DNA of 64,000 nt from positions 60,739-124,738 of the forward strand of contig CAJTKB010000001.1 of NCBI GenBank assembly GCA_910576925.1. The letters run 5' to 3'. Numbering within the stretch: the stretch's first letter is position 1; each line of letters begins with the position of its first letter. Below, one piece after another: positions 24,509 to 31,942 of the stretch. Both the position numbers and the translations under genes were made by a program. This DNA comes from an uncultured Bacilli bacterium. GTDB taxonomy: Bacteria > Bacillota_I > Bacilli_A > RF39 > UBA660. The notes below the pieces were generated by a model. It was not told the DNA's origin. It did no database searches and was given only the letters and a program-made list of their open reading frames with translations.

Positions 24509-25842
24509 GTTCCATCAACTCCTTCTTATATTATAATCTTTTGAACATACATTTTATTAATTATTTTTGTTTCGGCATTTATCCATTCTGTTTTTTCTAC
24601 TAGCTTTTTTGCTAAATACAACCCTCTTCCGTGATTTTTTCCTTTTGTAGTATAACCATTTTTACTTAATTTATCTATATCTATTTTTTCTTCAGCAAAT
24701 GTATTTGAAAAGACAAATTCTATTTTATTATCTATTGAATACATTTCTATACCTAATAGTTTATTTTTACTTTTTGATGATGCTTCGATGGCATTATCTA
24801 AATATATTCCTATTAAATTACATATTAGTTTTATATCTTCTATATCAAGACTTTTTAATTTTCCTTTTATACTTTTACTTATATCTATAGTTACTTTCAA
24901 TCTATTATTTGTTGCGACTATAAATTTATAATATAATAACCCCTTTATTCCTCCCTTTGGTATATTTTTTAAACTATTTATTATATGACTATCATTCTTC
25001 TTATATTCTAATATTATATCATCTATTATATTAAGTGCTTTATTTTTTTTATTTTCTTTTATATAACTTCTTAATACTATAATCTCATTTTTAAATTCAT
25101 GATTATTTAAATTTATCTTATCGATACTATCTTCGAATGTTTGTATATATTTAAATAATGAATCATTTTCCTTTTGTAATTCTTGATATTTATTATTATC
25201 AATAAAAAATATAATTAATATTATCATAAATGTTATAACTACCATTACGTTTATAAAATATGACATATTAAATTCAAATATATCTCCTATATTGTATAAT
25301 ATACATGCCATTAATAAAAAAATTGATACGCATATTATAATCAATGAAATTATGTTATTATTATTATGATTATTCAGTATTAGTTTCAACTTATTATTTA
25401 TATATTTTATATTAAATATTATATATGTGCTTATTATTGAAAGCACATTAGATAATATCATTATATTAGGTTCATTTCTAATTTCTTCTAAACTATATAT
25501 ATTCATTAAAATACTAGCACTTAAAATATCGCCTAAGGAATTTAGAATCATTACTAATGTAAATAAAAATGTGGATTTATATATTGACTCATCAAATATT
25601 ATTTTGAATACTATTATATATGATATGAATCTAATTATTACTGCTTCTATCATGTATTCAGCAGTATGTGTTATTTCAGATATAAGTATTAATCCTCCTA
25701 AAATAAGGAGATTTTTTTTATTGCATATTTTTATATTTGAATTAAGCATTTTTTTTATCATATATGTATATAGAAATGTAAGCAATATGAAACATATTAT
25801 TTTAACTACTATTTCTGACACGTTCCATCAACTCCTTCTTAT
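23215..25842. repeat. 1.3-kb tandem direct repeat duplicating agrC
   Basis: Left copy 23215-24529 and right copy 24528-25842 have a period of exactly 1313 bases. One difference was noticed (A at 23261, G at 24574, silent in an Ala codon). The unit includes all but the last ten codons of agrC plus about 30 bases of the agrA tail. The joint occurs at a short ATAATA-like match between the agrC and agrA ends, so an unequal or slipped event created the duplication recently. A collapsed or expanded assembly remains possible. Confidence 0.9.
24526..25821 (-). CDS. agrC: AgrC-type sensor histidine kinase, upstream copy, slightly shortened
   Basis: A 431-residue copy of the AgrC kinase, identical in protein sequence to the first 431 residues of the downstream copy. 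It ends at ...MYVQKIII because the duplication joint introduces TAA. The loss removes only the last ten residues beyond the ATP-binding domain, so the protein may work. It begins at GTG within the end of agrA (overlap of 20 bases), the natural position of agrC in this operon. This copy therefore keeps the original 5' context and the other keeps the original 3' end. Confidence 0.92.
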   Translation of the reverse strand: MSEIVVKIICFILLTFLYTYMIKKMLNSNIKICNKKNLLILGGLILISEITHTAEYMIEAVIIRFISYIIVFKIIFDESIYKSTFLFTLVMILNSLGDILSASILMNIYSLEEIRNEPNIMILSNVLSIISTYIIFNIKYINNKLKLILNNHNNNNIISLIIICVSIFLLMACILYNIGDIFEFNMSYFINVMVVITFMIILIIFFIDNNKYQELQKENDSLFKYIQTFEDSIDKINLNNHEFKNEIIVLRSYIKENKKNKALNIIDDIILEYKKNDSHIINSLKNIPKGGIKGLLYYKFIVATNNRLKVTIDISKSIKGKLKSLDIEDIKLICNLIGIYLDNAIEASSKSKNKLLGIEMYSIDNKIEFVFSNTFAEEKIDIDKLSKNGYTTKGKNHGRGLYLAKKLVEKTEWINAETKIINKMYVQKIII

Positions 25843-26536
25843 TATCTCTTGATACCAAGCTAGATTCATATCCATTAATAAAATTAATTGTATTAGTTTT
25901 TGAATCAAACCCTCTAATATTTTTGAGATTTACAATTAAACTTCTACTTGCTTTCATAAAGTTTTCATCTAATTGTTTATATAAATCGTTTAATGATGAT
26001 TGAACTACTCTCTTACCATAACTTGTCACAATAATACATTTTTTACTATCTATTTCCTTTTCTATATATATTATATCCCTTAGTTCTATTCTATGAATTG
26101 AATAATCATACTCTAAAATTATACTTTTACTACTTCTTGTATATTGTTTGAGAATGTTTGTTAAATCTATTTCTAGATTTTTTTCAAAGTTATTCATTTT
26201 ATTTATAAAATCAAATAAGTATAATCTGTTACTCAAAGCTTCATATCTGAATTCTTCATGAGCAGTGACTATTATAATTACAGAATTCCAGTCATCATAC
26301 TTTTCTCTTATCAATCTCGCTGCATCTAGTCCTGAGATACTTCTAGTTTCTATATCTAAGAAATACACTTTAAATGTTGTTCCTATTTGCACTATTTTTT
26401 CAAACTCTTTTCCATAGCCACTATAACAGTGGAATTTACACTCAATTTCTTTATATTTCGACATAAATTGTGAAATTTTATTTTTGAGCATAATATTAAA
26501 ATCCTTGTTATCATCACATATCACAAATTCTATCAT
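25802..26536 (-). CDS. agrA: AgrA-type LytTR response regulator
   Basis: A ~244-residue response regulator. The receiver domain opens with MIEFVICDDNKDF, and the phospho-acceptor Asp lies in VYFLDIETRSISGLDAARLIR. The C-terminal LytTR DNA-binding domain contains DIIYIEKEIDSKKC, FMKASRSLIVNLKNI and NGYESSLVSRDNKKEL. ATG 26536 follows GAGGTGAG and is preferred to an upstream frame start. It is the first gene of the agrA-agrC-agrC unit, convergent to agrBD. In the classic agr operon the order is B-D-C-A on one strand, so this layout is unusual. Confidence 0.93.
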   Translation of the reverse strand: MIEFVICDDNKDFNIMLKNKISQFMSKYKEIECKFHCYSGYGKEFEKIVQIGTTFKVYFLDIETRSISGLDAARLIREKYDDWNSVIIIVTAHEEFRYEALSNRLYLFDFINKMNNFEKNLEIDLTNILKQYTRSSKSIILEYDYSIHRIELRDIIYIEKEIDSKKCIIVTSYGKRVVQSSLNDLYKQLDENFMKASRSLIVNLKNIRGFDSKTNTINFINGYESSLVSRDNKKELMERVRNSS

Positions 26537-26601
26537 TCTCTCACCTCTTTTTAAACATAGATATTTTATCATATTAATTTCTAAAACTGGTAAAAATTAA
26601 C

Positions 26602-26659
26602 AAAAAAGCAACTATAATTTAAATGAATATCTTTATTTATAAGTCATTGTATTATAGTT
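26602..26659 (-). terminator. Terminator after tagO/wecA
   Basis: The stem AACTATAAT/ATTATAGTT (26610-26618 with 26651-26659) has a long loop and is followed on the minus strand by GCTTTTTT. The stem overlaps the stop codon of the transferase gene. It separates that gene from agrA. Confidence 0.6.
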
Positions 26660-27749
26660 ACTTTTTATTCTTATTATTATTTTTATTCTTTCTTATCTTT
26701 TGTGGTAATTCTTTAGTTTTATCTGATATTATACTTGTCTTAAATACAAACCACGCAATTATTATAAATAGAATTATATATACTGTAATACTTAGTTTTG
26801 AATTTTTTACCATATATAAGATTGTTGCAGTTGAAAATAGTATATCCATTATATATATTATTAGTACTGTAGTTCTTTGACTAAAGTTCATCCCTAACAG
26901 TTGATGATGAAGATGCTGTTTGTCGGCTGAAAATATTGGTTTCCCTTTTAGAGATCGTCTTATTATCGCAAATAATGTATCTAGTATTGGTATTGCTAAT
27001 ATTAACAGAGGTACAAAGAATGAAGTTAAGGCTGGACCTTTGAATTCAAGCATTGAAATTATCGATATAATGAATCCCATAAAGGTTGCTGAGTCCCCTG
27101 CAAAAATTGTTGCTGGATAAAAGTTGTGAAGTAAAAAGCCCAAAGTTGAACCTAACATTACAAAAGTTAATATCATAACAAGACTTCCACTTCTTCCTTG
27201 GTATAATCCTATTATCCCTATCGTTAAGTAGAAAATAGAACAAATTCCTCCACTTAATCCATCAAGTCCATCTATTAAGTTTATAATATTAGTGCAAGCT
27301 ATTATAAATAGTATAGTAATCAAATATGACCATACACCAAAATCGAGAGAAAAACCGAATGCTGTTACATTATTTAAAGTTATTTGTCCATAAAAGACTA
27401 TTACAAAAGCTGCTATTAAATGACCTATTAATTTTTGCCAGGCTTTAATTGGATTAATATCATCTGTTATACTTGTTAAAATAATTATAAAGCTTCCTAT
27501 TAAAATGGAATTCATTTGTATACTTTGACTTCCAAATATCATATATCCTATTAAAAAGCTTAAAAATATTCCTACTCCTCCAAATTTTGCTGTTTTCTTT
27601 TTATGAATATGTCTATTTTCTTCGTCCTTTCTCGGAATGTCTATAGCATTTACATGGAACGCTACTTTTTTCATTATTGGCATAATAAATGCTGAACATA
27701 AGAATGTTACCGCAATAATTTTTATGCTTTCTATTATCTCTTTTGTCAT
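26658..27749 (-). CDS. tagO: Undecaprenyl-phosphate GlcNAc-1-phosphate transferase (TagO/WecA)
   Basis: A ~363-residue polytopic membrane enzyme that attaches GlcNAc-1-P to undecaprenyl phosphate, the first step of wall teichoic acid or related glycopolymer synthesis. MraY/WecA-family motifs are visible: the Asp pair in TSITDDINPIKAW, NLIDGLDGLSGG, FAGDSATFMG and the HLHHQLL signature that distinguishes WecA/TagO from MraY. The C-terminus is a Lys/Asn-rich tail. ATG 27749 follows GAGGAG; an upstream ATG at 27788 would lie inside the promoter. It follows mbl and precedes the agr unit. Confidence 0.9.
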   Translation of the reverse strand: MTKEIIESIKIIAVTFLCSAFIMPIMKKVAFHVNAIDIPRKDEENRHIHKKKTAKFGGVGIFLSFLIGYMIFGSQSIQMNSILIGSFIIILTSITDDINPIKAWQKLIGHLIAAFVIVFYGQITLNNVTAFGFSLDFGVWSYLITILFIIACTNIINLIDGLDGLSGGICSIFYLTIGIIGLYQGRSGSLVMILTFVMLGSTLGFLLHNFYPATIFAGDSATFMGFIISIISMLEFKGPALTSFFVPLLILAIPILDTLFAIIRRSLKGKPIFSADKQHLHHQLLGMNFSQRTTVLIIYIMDILFSTATILYMVKNSKLSITVYIILFIIIAWFVFKTSIISDKTKELPQKIRKNKNNNKNKK

Positions 27750-27771
27750 ATTACTCCTCGCTTCTATCATA

Positions 27772-27801
27772 ATTATAGCATGTACCATACTTTTGAAGCA
27801 A
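27772..27801 (-). promoter_or_regulatory. Predicted promoter of tagO
   Basis: On the minus strand TTGCTT and TATAAT are separated by 18 bases. The start site would be ~15-20 bases before the tagO ATG. Confidence 0.6.
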
Positions 27802-27841
27802 TATTTTAGATTTTATATGCCATTAATAGTATTTTATAAAT

Positions 27842-27879
27842 TAATAAAAAATTATAATACTCTTGAAGAGGAGTATTAT
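27842..27879 (-). terminator. Terminator after mbl
   Basis: A 9-bp stem ATAATACTC/GAGTATTAT (27854-27879) is followed on the minus strand by AATTTTTTATT. It ends the spoIIID-mbl unit. Confidence 0.75.
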
Positions 27880-27888
27880 AATTTTTAT

Positions 27889-28896
27889 CTAGTTAGTATT
27901 TTTCTCTAATGATCTTACATTATCAAGTAAAATTCCTGTTCCTTCAGCAACACAAGTTAGTGGAGAATCGGCTATTAAGGTTGGAACTTTTAATTCTTTT
28001 TCAAATAAATCTGTTAACCCTGATAATAACGCTCCTCCTCCTGTCATTACTATTCCACAATCAACTATATCAGCTGACAATTCTGGTGGAGTTTGTTCTA
28101 AAACAGTAGTTGCTGCTTTTACTATTTTTTGGATACTTTCTTTTAGAGCATCTTTCATCTCTTCTTGATTTATTGTTATTGTATGAGGAAGTCCAGTTAG
28201 TAAATTTCTTCCTCGTACTTCCATTGTCTCATTTTTTCTTGGTTCATAAACATTTATGAAGTTTATTTTAATTTCTTCGGCAGTTTTTTCTCCTATTAGA
28301 AGTTTATATTTATCTTTTATATATTTTATTATGTCTTGATCAAATACATTTCCTGCTATTCTAACTGATTGTGATGTTACTATTTCGTTAAGAGATAAAA
28401 CAGCGATATCTGTTGTTCCTCCACCGATATCTATTACCATATTAGCACTTGGTTTAGATATATCCATACCTGCTCCAATAGCTGCTACTTTTGGTTCTTC
28501 TTCGATATATACTCTTCTAGCTCCAGTTCTCTCTGCTGCTTCTTTTATAGCATTTTTTTCTACAGGTGTAATATTTGATGGACAACATATAAGAATTCGT
28601 GGACGTGCAAATATTGTTCTTGCTTTTATTTTTTTGATGAAAGTGTTAAGCATTATTTCAGTTACTTCAAAGTCTGCTATTACTCCATCTTTCATAGGTT
28701 TTATTGCTTTGATATTATCTGGAGTTCTACCAAACATTTCACTGGCTTCTTTTCCAGCTGCAATAACTTTTTTGTTTTCTGTATCTATTGCAACAATACT
28801 TGGCTCATTTAATACAATACCTTCACCTTTTACATATATTAATACATTAGCTGTTCCTAAATCTATTCCTATGTCCTTTGCTAACACTTTTGTCAC
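27889..28896 (-). CDS. mbl: MreB-family cell-shape actin homologue Mbl
   Basis: A 335-residue bacterial actin that positions the elongation machinery along the cell cylinder. Actin-fold signatures are KDIGIDLGTANVLIYVKG (phosphate 1), DIGGGTTDIAVLS (phosphate 2) and GIVMTGGGALLSGL (adenosine). The order spoIIID-mbl is the same as in Bacillus subtilis, which is why Mbl is preferred over MreB or MreBH. No mreC or mreD is adjacent. It is probably cotranscribed with spoIIID. Confidence 0.93.
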   Translation of the reverse strand: MTKVLAKDIGIDLGTANVLIYVKGEGIVLNEPSIVAIDTENKKVIAAGKEASEMFGRTPDNIKAIKPMKDGVIADFEVTEIMLNTFIKKIKARTIFARPRILICCPSNITPVEKNAIKEAAERTGARRVYIEEEPKVAAIGAGMDISKPSANMVIDIGGGTTDIAVLSLNEIVTSQSVRIAGNVFDQDIIKYIKDKYKLLIGEKTAEEIKINFINVYEPRKNETMEVRGRNLLTGLPHTITINQEEMKDALKESIQKIVKAATTVLEQTPPELSADIVDCGIVMTGGGALLSGLTDLFEKELKVPTLIADSPLTCVAEGTGILLDNVRSLEKNTN

Positions 28897-28948
28897 ATCC
28901 TTTCACAACGTATTTATTTTATCATATTTTTTTAGTTTTTTAACCATT

Positions 28949-29200
28949 TTATGGTAAATTTTTATATTTATTTCTTGTTGCTTCTCCACCTAAATAGCAT
29001 CTTATATCTAAATGTTTTTTAAATACTATTTGTACTTTTTCATACAATTCTTTATCTAATTTAACTAATCTTTTTTGCATATCTTTATGTATTGTACTTT
29101 TTGATATTCCAAGTCGTCTTGCTAACTCTCTTAAAGTAATTTCTGTATTAGTAATAATATTGGCTTCTTCAAGTACTCTTCTTTCAATTCTTTTATTCAT
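28949..29200 (-). CDS. spoIIID: Sporulation regulator SpoIIID
   Basis: An 83-residue DNA-binding protein of the mother cell that tunes sigma-E and sigma-K genes during sporulation. The helix-turn-helix RELARRLGISKSTIHKDM is intact and the ending CYLGGEATRNKYK matches the family. It precedes mbl, the conserved order in Bacilli. Its presence, with spoIIQ, spoIIR and gerQ in the same window, is good evidence that the organism forms spores. Confidence 0.95.
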   Translation of the reverse strand: MNKRIERRVLEEANIITNTEITLRELARRLGISKSTIHKDMQKRLVKLDKELYEKVQIVFKKHLDIRCYLGGEATRNKYKNLP

Positions 29201-29269
29201 AAAATTTCTCCTTAATAAATTATATAAACTTGGATTAAATTTTATGAAAAAAGAAGATTACTCTTCTTA

Positions 29270-29920
29270 CTATTCTGATTTTGTATTGTCTGTTATTTCT
29301 TTATCGATGTATAAACTTGGATCTACTGCTTTTGCTTTGATGTATAGTTCGAAATGTAAATGATTTCCCATATCTTTATCCATTTCGTTTGTTCCACTTT
29401 TTCCTATTGTTTGGCCTTGTGTTACTGTATCACCTTTTTTAACATCAACTGTACTTAAGCTTTGATATACTGAAATGTAATCATTATCGTGTTTTATTTC
29501 TACAATTTTTCCTAGTACATCATCTGATGTTACAGAAGTAACTGTTCCATCTAGGATACTTACTACATCAAAACTTTCTTCTAAAATATAATCAACACCT
29601 GAATTTTGCATATATGTGTTATCATGATATGTTATTGAATTTTCTTGTTTTTTATCTTCATCAGTTTGATTATAGAAGTATTTACCTATACTTACTTTTT
29701 CATTAGTATATGGTTTTATTATTTTTTTTGTCTCCTTTATAACTGGCTTTTCCTCATCAATTATAGTTTCTGAGACATAATCCATATTTTCTGTATTTTT
29801 ATTAGTACTTTTCTTTGTTAATGAATTAGATACTAATAATGTTACATAAAAAGTAAATATAAATAGGCATACATATAAACTTGGTAAAACATAGGGTTTT
29901 AATCTTAATTTTCTTTTCAT
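29270..29920 (-). CDS. spoIIQ: SpoIIQ-like forespore protein with degenerate M23 domain
   Basis: A 216-residue protein with one N-terminal membrane helix (residues ~12-32), a ~75-residue linker and a LytM/M23 domain. SpoIIQ spans the forespore membrane and binds SpoIIIAH to form the mother-cell feeding channel. The first zinc motif, normally HxxxD, reads NSGVDY, with Ser in place of His, while the second, NHLHFEL, is present. That single loss is known for Bacillus SpoIIQ and argues for a structural, non-enzymatic role. Location just before spoIIID supports the assignment. Confidence 0.88.
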   Translation of the reverse strand: MKRKLRLKPYVLPSLYVCLFIFTFYVTLLVSNSLTKKSTNKNTENMDYVSETIIDEEKPVIKETKKIIKPYTNEKVSIGKYFYNQTDEDKKQENSITYHDNTYMQNSGVDYILEESFDVVSILDGTVTSVTSDDVLGKIVEIKHDNDYISVYQSLSTVDVKKGDTVTQGQTIGKSGTNEMDKDMGNHLHFELYIKAKAVDPSLYIDKEITDNTKSE

Positions 29921-29970
29921 TTTTCCACCTCATTAAGAGTTTTTACCAAAAATGAAAATTTATACATTAT

Positions 29971-30168
29971 TTAATAAAATTTTGAAGTTAAAAAAAAGTC
30001 CCATATAAAATTAGTCACTAAATAGATTAAAGAAAGTGCCAATAATAAGTAAAAAACTTTGGCTTGTAATTCTTTATTTTTTTTAAATATTTTAGTAATA
30101 TTTACTGAATCTAATGCCCATATTACTAATATTGTTATTAAAAAATAAAGTAGTGCTTTAACACTCAT
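29971..30168 (-). CDS. ywzB: DUF1146 (YwzB-like) small membrane protein
   Basis: A ~65-residue protein with two hydrophobic helices (MSVKALLYFLITILVIWALD and VFYLLLALSLIYLVTNF). It fits the DUF1146/YwzB family in size and pattern. In Bacillus subtilis ywzB also lies between the F1 ATPase/murA side and spoIIQ-spoIIID. ATG 30168 follows GAGGAAAATA; the alternative ATG at 30180 overlaps that site. It overlaps the end of rpiB. Function is unknown. Confidence 0.7.
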   Translation of the reverse strand: MSVKALLYFLITILVIWALDSVNITKIFKKNKELQAKVFYLLLALSLIYLVTNFIWDFFLTSKFY

Positions 30169-30625
30169 TATTTTCCTCATATTTCATTATTTTATCAACT
30201 CTTCTTTTATGTCTCTCATCATTTATTACTTCAGCATTTATAAAAGCATCAATATATTTTTTTATATTTTCCATATTTTCTGTATAGTTAAATGTCATAA
30301 CATTGGCTCCATTATCATTTCTACTTAAAATAGCATCTTCTAAGGAATTTATTTTAGCACATCTTATTCCTTTTACCTTGTTAGCTGCTATTGACATTCC
30401 TATTCCTGTTCTACATACTAATATTCCTATTTCTGCTTCTTTATTTACGACTTTTTTGCAAACTTTAAAAGCAAAGTCAGGATAGTCATCTGTTTCTGTA
30501 TTAATAGGACTGCAATCTAATACTTTATATTTTTTTTCTTCTAAATATTTTATAATCTCTTTTTTATATTCTACTCCTCTATGGTCACTTGCTATTGCAA
30601 TAGTCATATTTTTTTCATTTTCCAT
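30158..30625 (-). CDS. rpiB: Ribose 5-phosphate isomerase B (RpiB/LacAB family)
   Basis: A 155-residue enzyme interconverting ribose 5-phosphate and ribulose 5-phosphate in the pentose phosphate pathway. Signature stretches are IAIASDHRGVEYK, VCRTGIGMSIAANKVKGIRCA (with the catalytic Cys) and SRNDNGANV. The start is at ATG 30625 behind AGGAGA. A LacA/LacB role in galactose 6-phosphate metabolism cannot be excluded from sequence, but a single subunit without other lac genes favours RpiB. Three DnaA boxes lie in the upstream region. Confidence 0.88.
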   Translation of the reverse strand: MENEKNMTIAIASDHRGVEYKKEIIKYLEEKKYKVLDCSPINTETDDYPDFAFKVCKKVVNKEAEIGILVCRTGIGMSIAANKVKGIRCAKINSLEDAILSRNDNGANVMTFNYTENMENIKKYIDAFINAEVINDERHKRRVDKIMKYEENNEC

Positions 30626-30720
30626 TTTTTAGTCTCCTTTATTTTTTTGATAAATAGCTTTTTATCTATATTTATATAATAACAAAATATTTTTAATTAT
30701 TAAATAGATATTTTTTAGCC

Positions 30721-30812
30721 TTTTCCACATTTTTTAGGGATATTTTATTTTTACAAGCACTTTTTCCACAATTTCTGTTGATATTATTTTATACTTTTTT
30801 AGTTTATCCACA
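30721..30812 (+). promoter_or_regulatory. Cluster of three phased DnaA boxes
   Basis: TTTTCCACA at 30721 and 30762, and the consensus box TTATCCACA at 30804, lie on the same strand at 41- and 42-base spacing, i.e. about four helical turns. They fill the rpiB-rpmE intergenic region. Clusters like this titrate DnaA or let it control a nearby promoter. The site is ~33 kb from the expected oriC. Confidence 0.6.
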
Positions 30813-30854
30813 ATTCTTGTTAATTATTATTAATGCAAAATAAAAAAACAACTC

Positions 30855-31070
30855 TTAAGCTGCTTCTTTTGTATCAAATCCATATTTTTTATTGAACTTA
30901 TCAACACGTCCTGCACGAGATGCTCTATTTTGTTTTCCTGTATAGAATGGATGACATTTTGAACATACTTCTACTGATATTTCTTCCTTTGTACTTCTTG
31001 CAGTAAAAGTTTCCCCACAAGCACAAGTTATTTTCGCTTCTTTATATTCTGGATGTATTTCTTTTTTCAT
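30855..31070 (-). CDS. rpmE: 50S ribosomal protein L31, zinc-binding form
   Basis: A ~71-residue L31 of the C+ type, with CACGETF and [12 protein letters not shown] supplying the zinc ligands. ATG 31070 follows AAGGAGAGA; the longer frame from 31091 is not supported by a ribosome site. L31 bridges the subunits and doubles as a zinc store in many bacteria. No C- paralogue is visible here. A perfect palindrome sits just before the ribosome site and may regulate it. Confidence 0.95.
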   Translation of the reverse strand: MKKEIHPEYKEAKITCACGETFTARSTKEEISVEVCSKCHPFYTGKQNRASRAGRVDKFNKKYGFDTKEAA

Positions 31071-31089
31071 TAGACTCTCTCCTTCCGCC

Positions 31090-31108
31090 ATGATTAGTTA
31101 CTAATCAT
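31090..31108 (-). promoter_or_regulatory. Perfect palindrome in the rpmE leader
   Basis: ATGATTAGTTACTAATCAT is a 19-base perfect palindrome ending ~10 bases before the rpmE ribosome site. It could be a protein operator or an RNA hairpin of an L31 autoregulatory leader. It does not match a Zur box. Confidence 0.5.
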
Positions 31109-31177
31109 AGTAATTTATAAACAACGTTATTATAACAACAATTTCCTTATTTGACAAGTGATAATGTTTTATCTTGA

Positions 31178-31906
31178 TTATTTATTTTGTATTAATAAAT
31201 TATGTTCATACTCATTTATCATAAGATTTGCTATTTCTTTATAGCCTTTAGTATTTGGATAGTATGAGCTAGGACTATCAAAGTACTTTTCTTCATTTGA
31301 AATAATATTTGTATTTATAAATATATCATTATCTTTTTTGCATATATTTTTATACTTTTCATTTAATTTTTGTAATATACTATCATATTTAGTATTATTT
31401 TCGTAATATCCTATTACATAAATTGGATTTTTGTAGTACTTTCTTATTTCTGTTATTAATTTTTTATATTTTTTTGTTATTTCTTCTACTATTCTATTTT
31501 CTTTGTAATCTGTAATATAATTTTCTCTATTTACTTCTAATATTACGTCATTTAAACCTATAGAAATTGATACTATGTCTGCATCCGATAATAGTCTTCT
31601 TATATTGTGATTTGAATTATTAATTGTCATCGTTTCTTCTATTAGTAAATCATTGTACAAATCTGTTATTGTTTTATTTTTACTTGTATAACTTTTATCA
31701 TAAAAGGATAATTTATCATTTTTATCTAAATAATCTTTGAAATAATCACTATAACTGTAGCTTATTGCACCATATGAATTTTCTCCTAATGATATAGAAT
31801 CTCCCAAAGAAATATATGTTATATTGCTTTTATTAGTTAAATTATATATAAAGTATGTTGATGAGGTTAATAGTATTAATATAACTAGTTTTATTTTTTT
31901 ATGCAC
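31178..31906 (-). CDS. Secreted or membrane-anchored SGNH/GDSL hydrolase
   Basis: A 242-residue protein with an N-terminal hydrophobic segment (residues ~5-22) that is a signal or anchor. Block I is SLGDSISLG with the nucleophilic Ser, and block III is SIGLNDVIL. The fourth block, usually DxxHPN, reads SSYYPNTKGY, so Tyr stands where the catalytic His is expected. This may reduce or abolish activity, or another His may serve. SGNH enzymes deacylate lipids, glycans or teichoic acids. It lies between murA and rpmE, a slot where Bacillus has spoIID after murA. Confidence 0.8.
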   Translation of the reverse strand: MHKKIKLVILILLTSSTYFIYNLTNKSNITYISLGDSISLGENSYGAISYSYSDYFKDYLDKNDKLSFYDKSYTSKNKTITDLYNDLLIEETMTINNSNHNIRRLLSDADIVSISIGLNDVILEVNRENYITDYKENRIVEEITKKYKKLITEIRKYYKNPIYVIGYYENNTKYDSILQKLNEKYKNICKKDNDIFINTNIISNEEKYFDSPSSYYPNTKGYKEIANLMINEYEHNLLIQNK

Positions 31907-31942
31907 TTTAATTCCTCCAAAATAAAAAAGTCTTTAATATAT

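Noticed and set aside
24114..25852. Plus-strand open frames of 140-141 codons opposite both agrC copies
   Set aside because: They are antisense shadows of the AT-rich agrC sequence and are duplicated only because agrC is; no ribosome site or promoter supports them.
30721..30812. The DnaA boxes as the replication origin
   Set aside because: Gene order places dnaA and oriC beyond the right end, and no unwinding element or dnaA/dnaN is near these boxes.
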